Shown: positions 1 to 8,146 of the stretch, piece after piece
How positions within the stretch are numbered: the first letter of the stretch is position 1
Layout of the letters: each line of letters starts with the position of its first letter
NCBI RefSeq assembly: GCF_036227225.1
Contig: NZ_CP109444.1
Span: forward strand, 1,116,001-1,180,000
Direction: 5' to 3'
Source of the DNA: Streptomyces sp. NBC_01478
GTDB lineage: Bacteria; Actinomycetota; Actinomycetes; Streptomycetales; Streptomycetaceae
DNA: 64,000 nt
Made by a program: the position numbers and the translations under genes
The notes under the pieces: model-generated
What the model was told of the DNA's origin: nothing
Databases searched by the model: none
Seen by the model: only the letters and a program-made list of their open reading frames with translations

Positions 1-324
1 CGACGGCTTGGGGACGTTGCGCCAGCGCAGCGTGTATTCCAGGTACCGGCGGGATTCCGCGCTGTAGATCCACTCCAGGGTGATCTCGTTCGGCGCAGGC
101 CAGCGGTCCTTGAGGTCGTGGCCGGAGGAGAAGTGCTTCCCGTTGCCCCGCAGGAGGATCACCTTGACCTCCTCGTCGGCGGCGGCCCGGCTCCAGGCGA
201 CGTCCAACGCGTCGAGGAGAACCGCGTTCTGGGCATTGGCGACCTCGGGCCGGTTCAGGGTGATGACCGCGACCTTGTTGTCGACCTCGTAGAGGACCTC
301 GTCCGTGTCCGCTGTGTCTGTCAT
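1..324 (-). CDS. Enoyl-CoA hydratase/isomerase family protein (3' end outside window)
   Basis: Crotonase-fold enzyme, most likely hydrating a 2-enoyl-CoA in cytosolic beta-oxidation. The 108 visible codons cover the N-terminal half: the first strand with LNRPEVANAQN and the oxyanion-hole segment LLRGNGKHFSSGHDLK, both typical of the family. The C-terminal half, with most substrate-specific residues, is beyond the window edge, so hydratase, isomerase and hydrolase cannot be told apart. ATG at 324 follows the stop of the upstream acyl-CoA dehydrogenase by 21 bases, with a weak AGGA-type ribosome site. It is the last visible gene of the leftward acyl-CoA operon that begins near 5599. Confidence 0.85.
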   Translation of the reverse strand, partial: MTDTADTDEVLYEVDNKVAVITLNRPEVANAQNAVLLDALDVAWSRAAADEEVKVILLRGNGKHFSSGHDLKDRWPAPNEITLEWIYSAESRRYLEYTLRWRNVPKPS

Positions 325-345
325 GGGTCCTGTCTTCCGTCGGCT

Positions 346-1494
346 CTATCGGGGCAGGCCGAGGATGCGCTCGGCGATGATGTTGCGCTGGATCTCGGAG
401 GTGCCGCCGGCGATGGTCCCGCCGAAGCTGCGCGCGTACCGCTCGAACCAACTGGCCGTGAACGCCCCCAGGTTCATATGGGTGTACGGTCCCGTCTGCA
501 CCGGATGCCGCAGCGCCTCGGCCCCGTGGTGTTCGAGGGCGTGCAGTTCGGCGCTCTGCGCGGCCTCGGAGCCGAGCAGCTTGAGCACCGAGATCTCCAC
601 CGGGTTCCGGTCGGGTCCGAGCAGCCGGTAACCGAGCAACCGCAGTGCCTGGACGTCCATTTGGAGCGTCGCGTACCACTCCTCGGCGCAGGCGGAGTCC
701 TGGATCAGGCCGTCCATCCGCTCGGCGTAGTGCACCCACAGCAGGGTCCGTTCATGGCCGAGCGATCCGTTGGCCACGCGCCAGCCCTCGTTGAGGGGGC
801 CGACGAGGTTCTCCTTCGGGACCCGGACGTCGGTGAAGAACACCTCGTTGAAGTCGAGGTCGTCGGGTGCGGCGATCGATCCGAACGGCCGCCTGACCAG
901 GCCTTCGGAGTCGGTGGGGACGAGCAGGACGCTGATGCCCTTGTGCTTGGGCGCGTCGGGGTCGGTGCGGACGAAGGTGAGCAGGACGTCGGCGTCGTGC
1001 GCGCCCGAGGTCCACACCTTCTGTCCGTTGACGACGAAGTGGTCACCGTCGAGGACCGCACGGGTGCGCAGCCCGGCGAGGTCCGACCCGGCTCCGGGTT
1101 CGCTCATGCCGAGCGACGCGGTGATCTCGGCGCGCAGCAGGGGGACGGCCCAGTCGCGCTTCTGTGCCTCGGTGCCGAAGGTGAGCAGTGAGGCCGCGAT
1201 GATGTTGAGGCCCTGCGGGTTGAAGCTGTGGTAGATCCGCCGCCGGGACAACTCCTCCAGATGCGCGACCACTTGGGGCAGGGTGGCGTTGCGGCCGCCG
1301 TACTCGGGCGGCTGGGCGGGGAGCAGCCAGCCGGCGTCGAAGAGCTTGCGCTGCCAGCGCCGGGCCCAATCCGGTATGTGCGCACTGGACTTGGAGCGGA
1401 CCGTGGCCTCTTCGGGGGTGGGCAGGTGGGCGTCGAGGAAGTCGCTGAAATCGGCGCGGAACTTCTCGACCTCGGGGTCGGGGGCCAGCCTCAT
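346..1494 (-). CDS. Acyl-CoA dehydrogenase, long subunit of an adjacent pair
   Basis: Flavoprotein of 382 residues that introduces the alpha-beta double bond into an acyl-CoA. Family marks: LGMSEPGAGSD near residue 140 (flavin/substrate loop), VWTSGAHDAD, and the C-terminal signature GGTSEIQRNIIAERILG. The ATG at 1494 overlaps the stop of the preceding dehydrogenase gene (ATGA), so the two are translationally coupled. Length is normal for the family. A full-length gene next to a short paralogue (283 residues) is the arrangement known for actinobacterial alpha2-beta2 acyl-CoA dehydrogenases such as the FadE28/FadE29 type of steroid side-chain degradation; that these two form such a heteromer is inference. 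The substrate is unknown. Confidence 0.9.
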   Translation of the reverse strand: MRLAPDPEVEKFRADFSDFLDAHLPTPEEATVRSKSSAHIPDWARRWQRKLFDAGWLLPAQPPEYGGRNATLPQVVAHLEELSRRRIYHSFNPQGLNIIAASLLTFGTEAQKRDWAVPLLRAEITASLGMSEPGAGSDLAGLRTRAVLDGDHFVVNGQKVWTSGAHDADVLLTFVRTDPDAPKHKGISVLLVPTDSEGLVRRPFGSIAAPDDLDFNEVFFTDVRVPKENLVGPLNEGWRVANGSLGHERTLLWVHYAERMDGLIQDSACAEEWYATLQMDVQALRLLGYRLLGPDRNPVEISVLKLLGSEAAQSAELHALEHHGAEALRHPVQTGPYTHMNLGAFTASWFERYARSFGGTIAGGTSEIQRNIIAERILGLPR

Positions 1495-2342
1495 ACCAGC
1501 AGCGCCTTCCTGTGCTCGGACGCCGTGCCGAGAAGCAGGTCCCCGGCCTTGGCCCGCTTGAGATGGATCTGCAGCTCGTTCTCCCACGTGTAGCCCATGG
1601 CTCCGAAGAGCTGGAACCCGTTGCGGAAACACACCCGTTGGCAGTCGCCGGCGGCGGCCTTGGCCATCGCGGCGGCCCGGCCGCGGCGCGGGTCGTCCTC
1701 GGCGATGGTGAGCGCGGAGAAGTAGGCGAGCACCTTGGCGCGTTCGATGGCGACGTACATGTCGGCGGCCTTGTGCTTCACGGCCTGGAACGAGCCGATG
1801 GGCACGCCGAACTGGTGCCGTTCCTTCACATGGGCGACGACCAGGTCGAGGATGCGCCGGCAACTGCCGACCGTGCTCACGGCCAGGCCCATGAGGGCCA
1901 GGTCGGGCACGCCGGTGACCAGGTCCGGCACGTCCACCCGGGCAATGTGGAGGGTCGGGTCGAACACGGACAGCCGCTCGGCCGCCAGGTCCTTTCCGTC
2001 CCGTACGACCACGCCCTCGGAGGTGAGAAGGGCGATCTCGTCCGCGCGGTCGGCGTCGAGGACGAACCGGCCCGTCCCGTCGAAGACTCCGGTGCCCGAG
2101 CCGCGCGGCAGCCGTCCGGCCAGTGGCGCGAACCAGGTCGCGGTGGCGAGGAAGGGCGTCGGGTCGGCGACGTACCCCAACTCCTCCAGGACGATGGCGA
2201 GTTCCACCGGAGGGGCTTCGAGCCAGCCCAACTCCAGGTAGGTGTCCCAGAGTTGTTTCTCTGGCAGTGACCGTGACTTGGTGATCGTTTCGCGGACCAC
2301 TCGCTGGAGCAGCCGCTGCTCGTCGTCGAACTCAAACTCCAT
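1491..2342 (-). CDS. Acyl-CoA dehydrogenase, short partner subunit
   Basis: An acyl-CoA dehydrogenase-fold protein of 283 residues, about 100 shorter than its neighbour. It starts MEFEFDDEQRLLQ, has the ERHQFGVPIGSFQAVKHKAADMY helix common to the family, and ends with the ENELQIHLKRA segment, but the middle beta domain is condensed. The start at ATG 2342 lies 11 bases inside the end of the oxidoreductase gene upstream, and its stop overlaps the next start by ATGA. Short paralogues paired with a full-length one often supply structural or half-site functions in heterotetramers, so it probably works with the 346-1494 product. Confidence 0.88.
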   Translation of the reverse strand: MEFEFDDEQRLLQRVVRETITKSRSLPEKQLWDTYLELGWLEAPPVELAIVLEELGYVADPTPFLATATWFAPLAGRLPRGSGTGVFDGTGRFVLDADRADEIALLTSEGVVVRDGKDLAAERLSVFDPTLHIARVDVPDLVTGVPDLALMGLAVSTVGSCRRILDLVVAHVKERHQFGVPIGSFQAVKHKAADMYVAIERAKVLAYFSALTIAEDDPRRGRAAAMAKAAAGDCQRVCFRNGFQLFGAMGYTWENELQIHLKRAKAGDLLLGTASEHRKALLV

Positions 2343-3303
2343 GCGCGACCTCCAGAAGGACCTTGCCGATGGCGCGGCGCCCGAGGCTGAGGGCGGCGGC
2401 GACTTCGGCGAGCGGATACACGGCGTGGACGCGGGGCCGGATCTTCCCGGCGGCGAACAGTCCGTGGAGTTCGGTGCGGGCGGACACCAGGTCGTCCCGC
2501 CGGTGCCGTGCCCAGCCGCCGAGGTCGAAGCCGTGCAGGCTGACGCCTTTGAGCATCGGGAGGTTGAGCGGGATACGCGGGATCTCCCCGCTCGCGAACC
2601 CCACACTCACGAACCGTCCGCCCCAGCGCATGGCCCGCAACGCCTCCTCCGCGTACGGCCCGCCGACCGGGTCGATCACGACATCGGCGCCGCCCGCTTC
2701 CCGCAGGCGCCGCTTCAGCTCGTCGTACGGCAGGGTCAGCCGCGCGCCCTGCTCGGCGCACACCGCCCGTTTCTCCTCCGTCGAGGCGACGGCGACGACC
2801 TCCGCGCCGAGCAGCGCGGCGAGTTCGACGGTCGCGAGGCCGACCCCGCCGGCCGCGCCGAGGACGGCCACCCGTTCACCGGGCCGTACGTCGGCGACCA
2901 GGCGGAGGGCGTCGAAGGCGGTGGCGTGGCTGACCCCGAAGGCCGCCGCGCGCTCGGTGGGGATTCCCTCGGGGATACGGCTCAGGCCTGCGGGACGTGC
3001 GGTGACGCGTTCGGCGAAGGCGCCGACGAACATCGAGCCGAAGACCCGCTCGCCCTTCTCGAACCCGTGCGCGGACGCGGCGACCACGCCGGCGAACTCG
3101 CTGCCCGGGGTGAAGGGCGGCTCCGCCTTCACCTGGTAGGCGCCGTCGATCACGAGGACGTCGGCGAAGTTGACGGCGGCGTAGTGCACGTCGACCGGGA
3201 TGCCGCCCTCCTGTCCGGCCAACTCCCCTTCGGGGACGACCGGTTCGGGAATGTCCTCGACGACCACCGGGCCGCCGACGGCGTTGCAGCGGGCGGCTCT
3301 CAT
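2332..3303 (-). CDS. MDR-family NADPH:quinone/enoyl oxidoreductase
   Basis: Medium-chain dehydrogenase/reductase of 323 residues, without the structural-zinc Cys cluster, which places it in the quinone oxidoreductase/enoyl reductase branch. The nucleotide-binding motif AVLGAAGGVGLATVELA lies near residues 147-163 and the N-terminal GroES-like half includes YAAVNFADVL and TPGSEFAGVV. It probably reduces an enoyl-CoA, enone or quinone with NADPH; the operon setting favours an acyl-CoA-derived substrate. ATG 3303 overlaps the stop of the phosphotransferase gene (ATGA). Exact substrate cannot be read from the sequence. Confidence 0.85.
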   Translation of the reverse strand: MRAARCNAVGGPVVVEDIPEPVVPEGELAGQEGGIPVDVHYAAVNFADVLVIDGAYQVKAEPPFTPGSEFAGVVAASAHGFEKGERVFGSMFVGAFAERVTARPAGLSRIPEGIPTERAAAFGVSHATAFDALRLVADVRPGERVAVLGAAGGVGLATVELAALLGAEVVAVASTEEKRAVCAEQGARLTLPYDELKRRLREAGGADVVIDPVGGPYAEEALRAMRWGGRFVSVGFASGEIPRIPLNLPMLKGVSLHGFDLGGWARHRRDDLVSARTELHGLFAAGKIRPRVHAVYPLAEVAAALSLGRRAIGKVLLEVAHGV

Positions 3304-4322
3304 AGCCGGGTCGTCGCGGCGAGTTCGGCCGCCTGGGCTGCCATCTGCAGAACGACGTCGCCGTAGTGGGCCATCTTCGGGTTGCCGCCCTCGCCGTTCA
3401 CATGCCGGGCGTAGCCGCCTTCCAGGACCACGGCCATCTTGAAGCGGGCGAGGATGACGTAGTAGTCGATCTCGCTGACGTCCCGGCCGCTGACCTTGGC
3501 GTAGTGCTCCAGGAGGTCTGCGCGGTCGGGCATGCCGGTGTAGTCGACGTACCCCTTCTGGGTGCGGTCCTCGTCTGCGTCCGGCCAGCCCATGATCACC
3601 CAGCCGAGGTCGAGCAACGGGTCGCCGACGGTGGCCATTTCGAAGTCGACGAGGGCCGCGAGCCGGGCAGGCGCGCCGTGCTGGAACATGACGTTGGCGA
3701 ACTGGTAGTCGCCGTGGATGACGCCGGGTTCCCAGTGGGCGGGTCGGTGTTCCCGTAGCCAGGCAGCGGCGTTCTCCAGGCCGGGGATCTCACGGAACTT
3801 GAACTTGGCGAGGTGGGCGAGCCAGCGGTCGACCTGCCGGTCGTGGAAACCGTCCGGGCGGCCGAAGCCTTCCAGGCCCTGGGCCCGCCAGTCCACGTTG
3901 CCCAACTTGGCTATGCCCTCGACGAGTTGGTACGCGAGCTCGGGGCGCAGGGAGAGGTCGCCGAGGAACGGCTCGGGCCAGCCGCCGGAGTTCATGGGCG
4001 ACCAGCCGTCGACATGCGCCATGAGATAGAAGCAGGAGCCGAGCACGCTCGTGTCGTCGCACACGGCGATAGCCTCGGGGTGCGGGACGTCCGTGCCGTT
4101 GAGGGCGTTGAGAACGCGGTATTCACGCAGCATGGTCTCGTTGCGCCCCGGCGGAACCTTCTCCGGCGGTTTGCGCAGCACCATGCTCACCTCGCCGCGC
4201 CGGATGCCGTAGATGTCGTTGGAGGTGCCTCCGGAGATGTACGAGGTCTCGACGGGTTCACCGGGGGCGATGCCCTGTTCGTCCAGCCAGCGGGCGAGCG
4301 ATTCCGTGTCGGCGAGCGTCAC
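3300..4322 (-). CDS. APH/choline-kinase-like phosphotransferase beside acyl-CoA dehydrogenase
   Basis: Kinase-fold protein of 340 residues in the aminoglycoside phosphotransferase (APH) family. Visible motifs: GGTSNDIYGI glycine loop, VLRKPP for the N-lobe lysine region, HGDYQFANVMF catalytic loop and DFEMATVGDPLLDLGW metal loop. The GTG at 4322 overlaps the dehydrogenase stop as GTGA and was preferred to the frame's more upstream possibilities. APH-like kinases are fused to acyl-CoA dehydrogenases in animal ACAD10/ACAD11 and paired with one in the levulinate (lva) operon of Pseudomonas putida, where they phosphorylate a 4-hydroxyacyl-CoA. A similar role here is an inference from that pairing; antibiotic resistance is unlikely given the operon. 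Confidence 0.85.
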   Translation of the reverse strand: MTLADTESLARWLDEQGIAPGEPVETSYISGGTSNDIYGIRRGEVSMVLRKPPEKVPPGRNETMLREYRVLNALNGTDVPHPEAIAVCDDTSVLGSCFYLMAHVDGWSPMNSGGWPEPFLGDLSLRPELAYQLVEGIAKLGNVDWRAQGLEGFGRPDGFHDRQVDRWLAHLAKFKFREIPGLENAAAWLREHRPAHWEPGVIHGDYQFANVMFQHGAPARLAALVDFEMATVGDPLLDLGWVIMGWPDADEDRTQKGYVDYTGMPDRADLLEHYAKVSGRDVSEIDYYVILARFKMAVVLEGGYARHVNGEGGNPKMAHYGDVVLQMAAQAAELAATTRL

Positions 4323-5599
4323 AGCAGGTCCTCCAACTGCTTCCGGGCCCATTCGCGGCGGGTGGGCAGGTGCTGGGTGGGCCAGAGGCCGGGGGCCGCT
4401 TCGTAGCCGCGCAGGACGTCACGGGCGACGGTGATCTTGTGGACCTCGGTGGGGCCGTCGACGACCGCCATGACGGCAGCGCCGTTCCACATGTCGGAGA
4501 ACGGCATTTCGTTCGAGACACCGAGGGCGCCGTGCAGATGCATCGAGCGGTACACGATGTCGTGCAGCACCTTCGGGGTGAGGAACTTGATGGCGGCGAT
4601 GTCCTTACGGACCCGCTTGTAGTCCTGGTAGCGGTCGATCTGCCAGGCCGTGTAGAGCACGAACAGGCGGAACTGAGCGAGTTGGGCGTAGGAGTCGGCG
4701 AGGTCGGACCGCACGAGTTGCTTGTCCGCGAGCCGCTCGCCCTGGGTCTCGCGGGACAGGGCCCGCTCGGCCATCATGTCGAGCGCCTTCTGGCTCTGGC
4801 CGACGACCCGCATCGCGTGGTGGACGCGGCCGCCGCCGAGCCGGGTCTGGGCGATCGCGAAGGCCTGGCCCTCGCCGCCGAGCAGTGCGTCGGCGGGGAC
4901 GCGGACGCCGTCGTAGGCGATGAGCGCGTGCATGCCCTCGTCGGTGGCCTCGCCCATGATGCCGAGGTGGCGCTCGATGCGGACGCCGGGGGTGTCGCTG
5001 GGCACGAGGAACATCGACATGCCCTTGTAGGGGCTGACGTCGGGGTCCGTCACGGCCATCACGATGACGAACTTCGAGGTGCGGGCGTTGGAGGAGAAGA
5101 ACTTGCGGCCGGTGATGACCCAGTCGTCGCCGTCGCGTTCGGCGCGGGTGGTGAACATCGTGGGGTCGGCGCCGGCCTGCGGTTCGGTCATGGAGAAGCA
5201 GGAGAAGCACTCGCCCTCGAGGAGCGGTTGGAGGTAGCGCTCCTTCTGCTCGTCGGTGCCGTAGCGGGCGATGATCTCGGCGTTGCCGGTGTCGGGGGCG
5301 GCCGTGCCGAAGATGACGGGGGCCCAACTCGACTGGCCCAGGATCTCGTTGATGAGCGCCAGCTTGACCTGGCCGAAGCCTCGGCCGCCCAGCTCCGGCC
5401 CGAGGTGCGGTGCCCACAACCCCTCGTCACGGACCTGCTGCTTCAACGCCCTTACGACGGGGCCGAGTTCGTCGTCGAGAGGGTGGTACGCCCGGTCGGG
5501 GTACAGCAGGTCCAGCGGCTCCACGCGCTCGGAGCGGAACCGCCTGATCCACTCCAGCTTCTCCTCGAACTCCGGCTCGGTGGAAAAGTCCCATGCCAT
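4319..5599 (-). CDS. Acyl-CoA dehydrogenase, first gene of acyl-CoA operon
   Basis: Acyl-CoA dehydrogenase of 426 residues, longer than usual at the N-terminus. It has CFSMTEPQAGADPTMF (flavin loop), DDWVITGRKFFSSNA, the GGGRVHHAMRVVGQSQ helix and YRSMHLHGALGVSNEMPFSDM. ATG 5599 is preferred because AGGAGG sits 10 bases upstream (5610-5615); a TTG further upstream is less likely. It leads a five-to-six gene leftward operon and overlaps the APH-like kinase gene by GTGA, which supports a joint reaction (see ACAD10/11 and LvaA/LvaC). A 10-bp inverted repeat lies 35-57 bases upstream of the start, probably the operator for the divergent TetR. Confidence 0.9.
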   Translation of the reverse strand: MAWDFSTEPEFEEKLEWIRRFRSERVEPLDLLYPDRAYHPLDDELGPVVRALKQQVRDEGLWAPHLGPELGGRGFGQVKLALINEILGQSSWAPVIFGTAAPDTGNAEIIARYGTDEQKERYLQPLLEGECFSCFSMTEPQAGADPTMFTTRAERDGDDWVITGRKFFSSNARTSKFVIVMAVTDPDVSPYKGMSMFLVPSDTPGVRIERHLGIMGEATDEGMHALIAYDGVRVPADALLGGEGQAFAIAQTRLGGGRVHHAMRVVGQSQKALDMMAERALSRETQGERLADKQLVRSDLADSYAQLAQFRLFVLYTAWQIDRYQDYKRVRKDIAAIKFLTPKVLHDIVYRSMHLHGALGVSNEMPFSDMWNGAAVMAVVDGPTEVHKITVARDVLRGYEAAPGLWPTQHLPTRREWARKQLEDLL

Positions 5600-5633
5600 G
5601 TCAGACGAACCTCCTGCCAACCCGGACGAATGA

Positions 5634-5656
5634 AGATGAGAATATCATTCTCATCT
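5634..5656. promoter_or_regulatory. Perfect 10-bp inverted repeat, candidate TetR operator
   Basis: AGATGAGAAT, a 3-base spacer (ATC), then ATTCTCATCT: perfect arms of 10 bases in the divergent gap between the acyl-CoA operon and the TetR gene. A weaker relative (GGAGTATCGTTCTTCAT, about 5728-5744) lies directly in front of the TetR start. Position and symmetry fit a TetR dimer site controlling both directions; binding itself is inferred. Confidence 0.6.
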
Positions 5657-5744
5657 CACGCGAGTAAGGGTCTCGGAAGTTGCGGTGTGGGCTTCGGTAG
5701 GGGAAGCCGAGGTGTTACCGCTGAAGTGGAGTATCGTTCTTCAT

Positions 5745-6410
5745 GTGACAGCCGTCCCCGAAGAACAACCAGCCTGGCGCCAGCGCGCCGTTGAGCGTTC
5801 CACCCGTGCCGCGAAGCTCCGCGCCGAACAACGTGTGCAGCGCTTCCTGGATGCGGCGCAGGAACTCATAGCGGAGAAGCGGACGACGGACTTCACCGTC
5901 CAGGAGGTCGTGGACCGCTCCAAACAGTCACTGCGCAGCTTCTACCAGCACTTCGACGGCAAACACGAGCTGCTGCTCGCCCTGTTCGAGGACGCGCTGT
6001 CCAAGTCGGCGGCGGAGATCCGCGAATCGGCCGGCTCCCAGTCGGATCCGCTCCAGGCACTGCGGCTCGGGGTGGAGATGCTGTTCGAGCAGTCGCTGTC
6101 CAACCCCGGTGTGGAGCGCCCGCTGTTCAGCGACTTCGCGCTGCAACTCCTCGTGAAGCACCCCACACAGGTGGCGACCGCTCACCTCCCGCTGCTCACG
6201 GTGTTCACGGAGTTGGTCGAGCAGGCCGAGGACGCCGGCGTCATCCCCGCCGGGAAACCACGACGTCAGGCCTCGATCCTGATGCAGACGGTCATGTTCG
6301 TCGCGCAGGGCAACGGCGTCCCGTCCGACAGCCACTCAGCGGCGGTCACCGCCGAGGAGGTCTGGCAGTTCTGCCTCGGCGGCCTCTCGGGCGTACCCGT
6401 ACGCAACTGA
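5745..6410 (+). CDS. TetR/AcrR family transcriptional regulator
   Basis: A 221-residue TetR-type repressor. The N-terminal helix-turn-helix is clear (FLDAAQELIAEKRTTDFTVQEV..SLRSFYQHFDGKHELLLALF), followed by a helical ligand domain. The start is set at GTG 5745 (VTAVPEEQPAW); the frame stays open upstream, but that sequence looks non-coding and contains the putative operator. Only a GGAG 13 bases upstream serves as ribosome site, so the start is not certain. It is divergent from the acyl-CoA operon, which it probably represses until a CoA ester or related ligand appears. Confidence 0.85.
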   Translation: MTAVPEEQPAWRQRAVERSTRAAKLRAEQRVQRFLDAAQELIAEKRTTDFTVQEVVDRSKQSLRSFYQHFDGKHELLLALFEDALSKSAAEIRESAGSQSDPLQALRLGVEMLFEQSLSNPGVERPLFSDFALQLLVKHPTQVATAHLPLLTVFTELVEQAEDAGVIPAGKPRRQASILMQTVMFVAQGNGVPSDSHSAAVTAEEVWQFCLGGLSGVPVRN

Positions 6411-6461
6411 CGGCTCCCGGTACGCAATTGACGACCCCTTGTTTGTGATTGACGCTCTCCA
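6399..6461 (+). repeat. Three tandem 21-bp repeats upstream of the DapB-like gene
   Basis: Three consecutive 21-base units, each with a (C/T)TGACG core at 6408, 6429 and 6450. Units 1 and 2 share 16 of 21 bases; unit 3 keeps the ATTGACG core. The first unit overlaps the last codons of the TetR gene. The third core also forms the -35 of the promoter at 6449-6477. Two helical turns of spacing put every core on the same DNA face, as expected for cooperative protein binding. Confidence 0.6.
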
Positions 6462-6477
6462 TAGCGGAGAGTACGGT
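6449..6477 (+). promoter_or_regulatory. Promoter of the DapB-like gene with an operator in the spacer
   Basis: A -35 TTGACG (6449-6454) and -10 TACGGT (6472-6477) are separated by exactly 17 bases. The spacer is an inverted repeat, CTCTCC-ATAGC-GGAGAG (6455-6471). A protein bound there would block polymerase. The start codon is 29 bases downstream of the -10. Confidence 0.55.
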
Positions 6478-6505
6478 TCTCGCCCACCGGAACGGGAGGT
6501 GGGCG

Positions 6506-7567
6506 ATGACCGAGCCGCCACGGCATGGAGTGCAGCGCTACCGGGTCGTGCAGTGGGCCACCGGGAACATCGGCGCCCGCACGATGCGTGCCGTACTGGA
6601 GCATCCGAATCTGACCTTGGCCGGCGTATATGTCCATACGCCGGCCAAGTCGGGCCTGGACGCGGGTGAGTTGAGCGGGGGCGGCTTCGGTACGACCGGG
6701 GTCGTCGCCACGCACGACATCGACGAGATCCTGGCACTCGGTGCCGACTGCGCCCTCTACACCCCGCGGAGCTGCGACTTCGACGAGGTGTGCGCGCTGC
6801 TCTCGTCAGGCGTGAACGTCGTGTCGACGCGCGGGGAGTTCCATCACGCGCCCAGCCTGGACCCGGTCACGCGGAAGCGGATCGAGGACGCGTGCGAGCG
6901 GGGCGGCACCTCGGTCCACAGCACGGGCAGCAGTCCCGGGTTCATCACAGAGGCGCTGCCGTTGGCGCTCACCTCGATCCAGCGGCGGCTCGACGCGCTG
7001 ACGATCGACGAGTTCGCGGATCTCTCCCAACGGGACTCCCCCGGGCTGCTGTTCGAGGTGATGGGCTTCGGTCGACCCCCTGCCGAATTCGGCGAACAGC
7101 GCCTGGCCGGGTTGCGCGACAGCTTCGGCCCCTCGTTGCGGCTGCTCGCCGAGGCACTGTCGACACCGCTCGACTCGGTGGAGGCGGTCGGCGAGGTCGC
7201 AACTGCCCGCCACACCACGCGGATCGCCGCGGGAACACTGCCCGCAGGCACGGTGGCAGCGCAGCGGATCACCGTGTCCGGACTGCGCAAGGGACAGCCC
7301 CTGCTGCGGTTCCGCGCCAACTGGTACTGCACCACCGACCTCGACCCCGACTGGGATCTCCGCGCTACCGGCTGGCATGTCGCGGTCGAGGGGGACGCAC
7401 CGCTCGACATCGACCTGCGGTTCCCCGTGCCCCTCGACCTGATGGCCTCGATGTCCCCGTCCTACACCGCGAACCGTGCGGTGAACGCCGTGCCGTTCGT
7501 CTGCGCGGCAGCCCCCGGGATCCGCTCCACGGCCGACCTCCCGCAGATCGTCGCCGACCTCGGGTGA
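6506..7567 (+). CDS. DapB-like NAD(P)-dependent reductase (amine dehydrogenase family)
   Basis: A 353-residue oxidoreductase with an N-terminal Rossmann motif VVQWATGNIGARTM and a body that matches the dihydrodipicolinate-reductase-like group often named NAD(P)H-dependent amine dehydrogenase (related to 2,4-diaminopentanoate dehydrogenase). It is not a lysine-pathway DapB: it is far longer and has a different catalytic half. ATG 6506 has GGGAGGTG at 6494-6501. It stands alone downstream of TetR with its own promoter. Substrate unknown; such proteins often sit by lipid or steroid breakdown genes, which fits the acyl-CoA operon nearby. Confidence 0.75.
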   Translation: MTEPPRHGVQRYRVVQWATGNIGARTMRAVLEHPNLTLAGVYVHTPAKSGLDAGELSGGGFGTTGVVATHDIDEILALGADCALYTPRSCDFDEVCALLSSGVNVVSTRGEFHHAPSLDPVTRKRIEDACERGGTSVHSTGSSPGFITEALPLALTSIQRRLDALTIDEFADLSQRDSPGLLFEVMGFGRPPAEFGEQRLAGLRDSFGPSLRLLAEALSTPLDSVEAVGEVATARHTTRIAAGTLPAGTVAAQRITVSGLRKGQPLLRFRANWYCTTDLDPDWDLRATGWHVAVEGDAPLDIDLRFPVPLDLMASMSPSYTANRAVNAVPFVCAAAPGIRSTADLPQIVADLG

Positions 7568-7614
7568 CATCGGCACGACCCGCACCCGGCACCCGGACGG
7601 TCCGTACCCGGAGC

Positions 7615-8136
7615 TCAGACAGTGCCGGCCGGCGTCGCGACCTCCGGTTCGTTGTCGTCCTCGACCGCGTGCTTCAGGAAGTCGTCGACCATGCGGTGGA
7701 ACAGCGTTGCCAGTTGCTGCAGTTCGTCCGTCGACCACTCCGAGAGGGCCATTTGCATGCCGCGCGCACCGGCGTCCCGCACACTGCCGACGGCCTTCCG
7801 GCCGGCCTCGGTCAGCTCGATCCGCTGGGCCCGGCGGTCGTCGGGGTCGGGCACGCGGGTGACGTAGCCGGACTTCTGCAGTTGTTGCACCGTCCGCGTC
7901 ACATGCGAGGCCTCGACCCCGAGGCGCTGCGCCAGCTCCCCCGGCCGCAGCGGGTCGGAGTCGGCGACCTGCCGCAGCAACGCCACCGCCGCACGGTCCA
8001 GGGGCACACCGGCGAGGGCCATGAGCCGGTCGTGCTGGCGGGCGCGCGTGCTCAGGTAGGTGATCCGAGTGAGAGCTCGCTCAATCTCGGTCACCTCCGG
8101 GGAGGCGGGGGCTTCGGGGACCGGTGGTGTGGACAT
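7615..8136 (-). CDS. MarR family transcriptional regulator
   Basis: MarR-type dimeric winged-helix regulator of 173 residues. The wHTH is LRPGELAQRLGVEASHVTRTVQQLQKSGYVTRVPDPDDRRAQRIELTEAG, flanked by the usual dimer helices. ATG 8136 is chosen; a GTG at 8145 is possible. There is no clear ribosome site, and a TATGGT hexamer sits just upstream, so the transcript may be leaderless or nearly so. The gene converges with the DapB-like gene and is divergent from nothing; its target is unclear, the esterase at 8246-9898 being on the same strand upstream. Confidence 0.85.
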   Translation of the reverse strand: MSTPPVPEAPASPEVTEIERALTRITYLSTRARQHDRLMALAGVPLDRAAVALLRQVADSDPLRPGELAQRLGVEASHVTRTVQQLQKSGYVTRVPDPDDRRAQRIELTEAGRKAVGSVRDAGARGMQMALSEWSTDELQQLATLFHRMVDDFLKHAVEDDNEPEVATPAGTV

Positions 8137-8146
8137 GAGACCCACT

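Noticed and set aside
3300..4322. Aminoglycoside resistance gene
   Set aside because: The APH-like fold is real, but the gene is translationally coupled inside an acyl-CoA operon, which points to a metabolic kinase.
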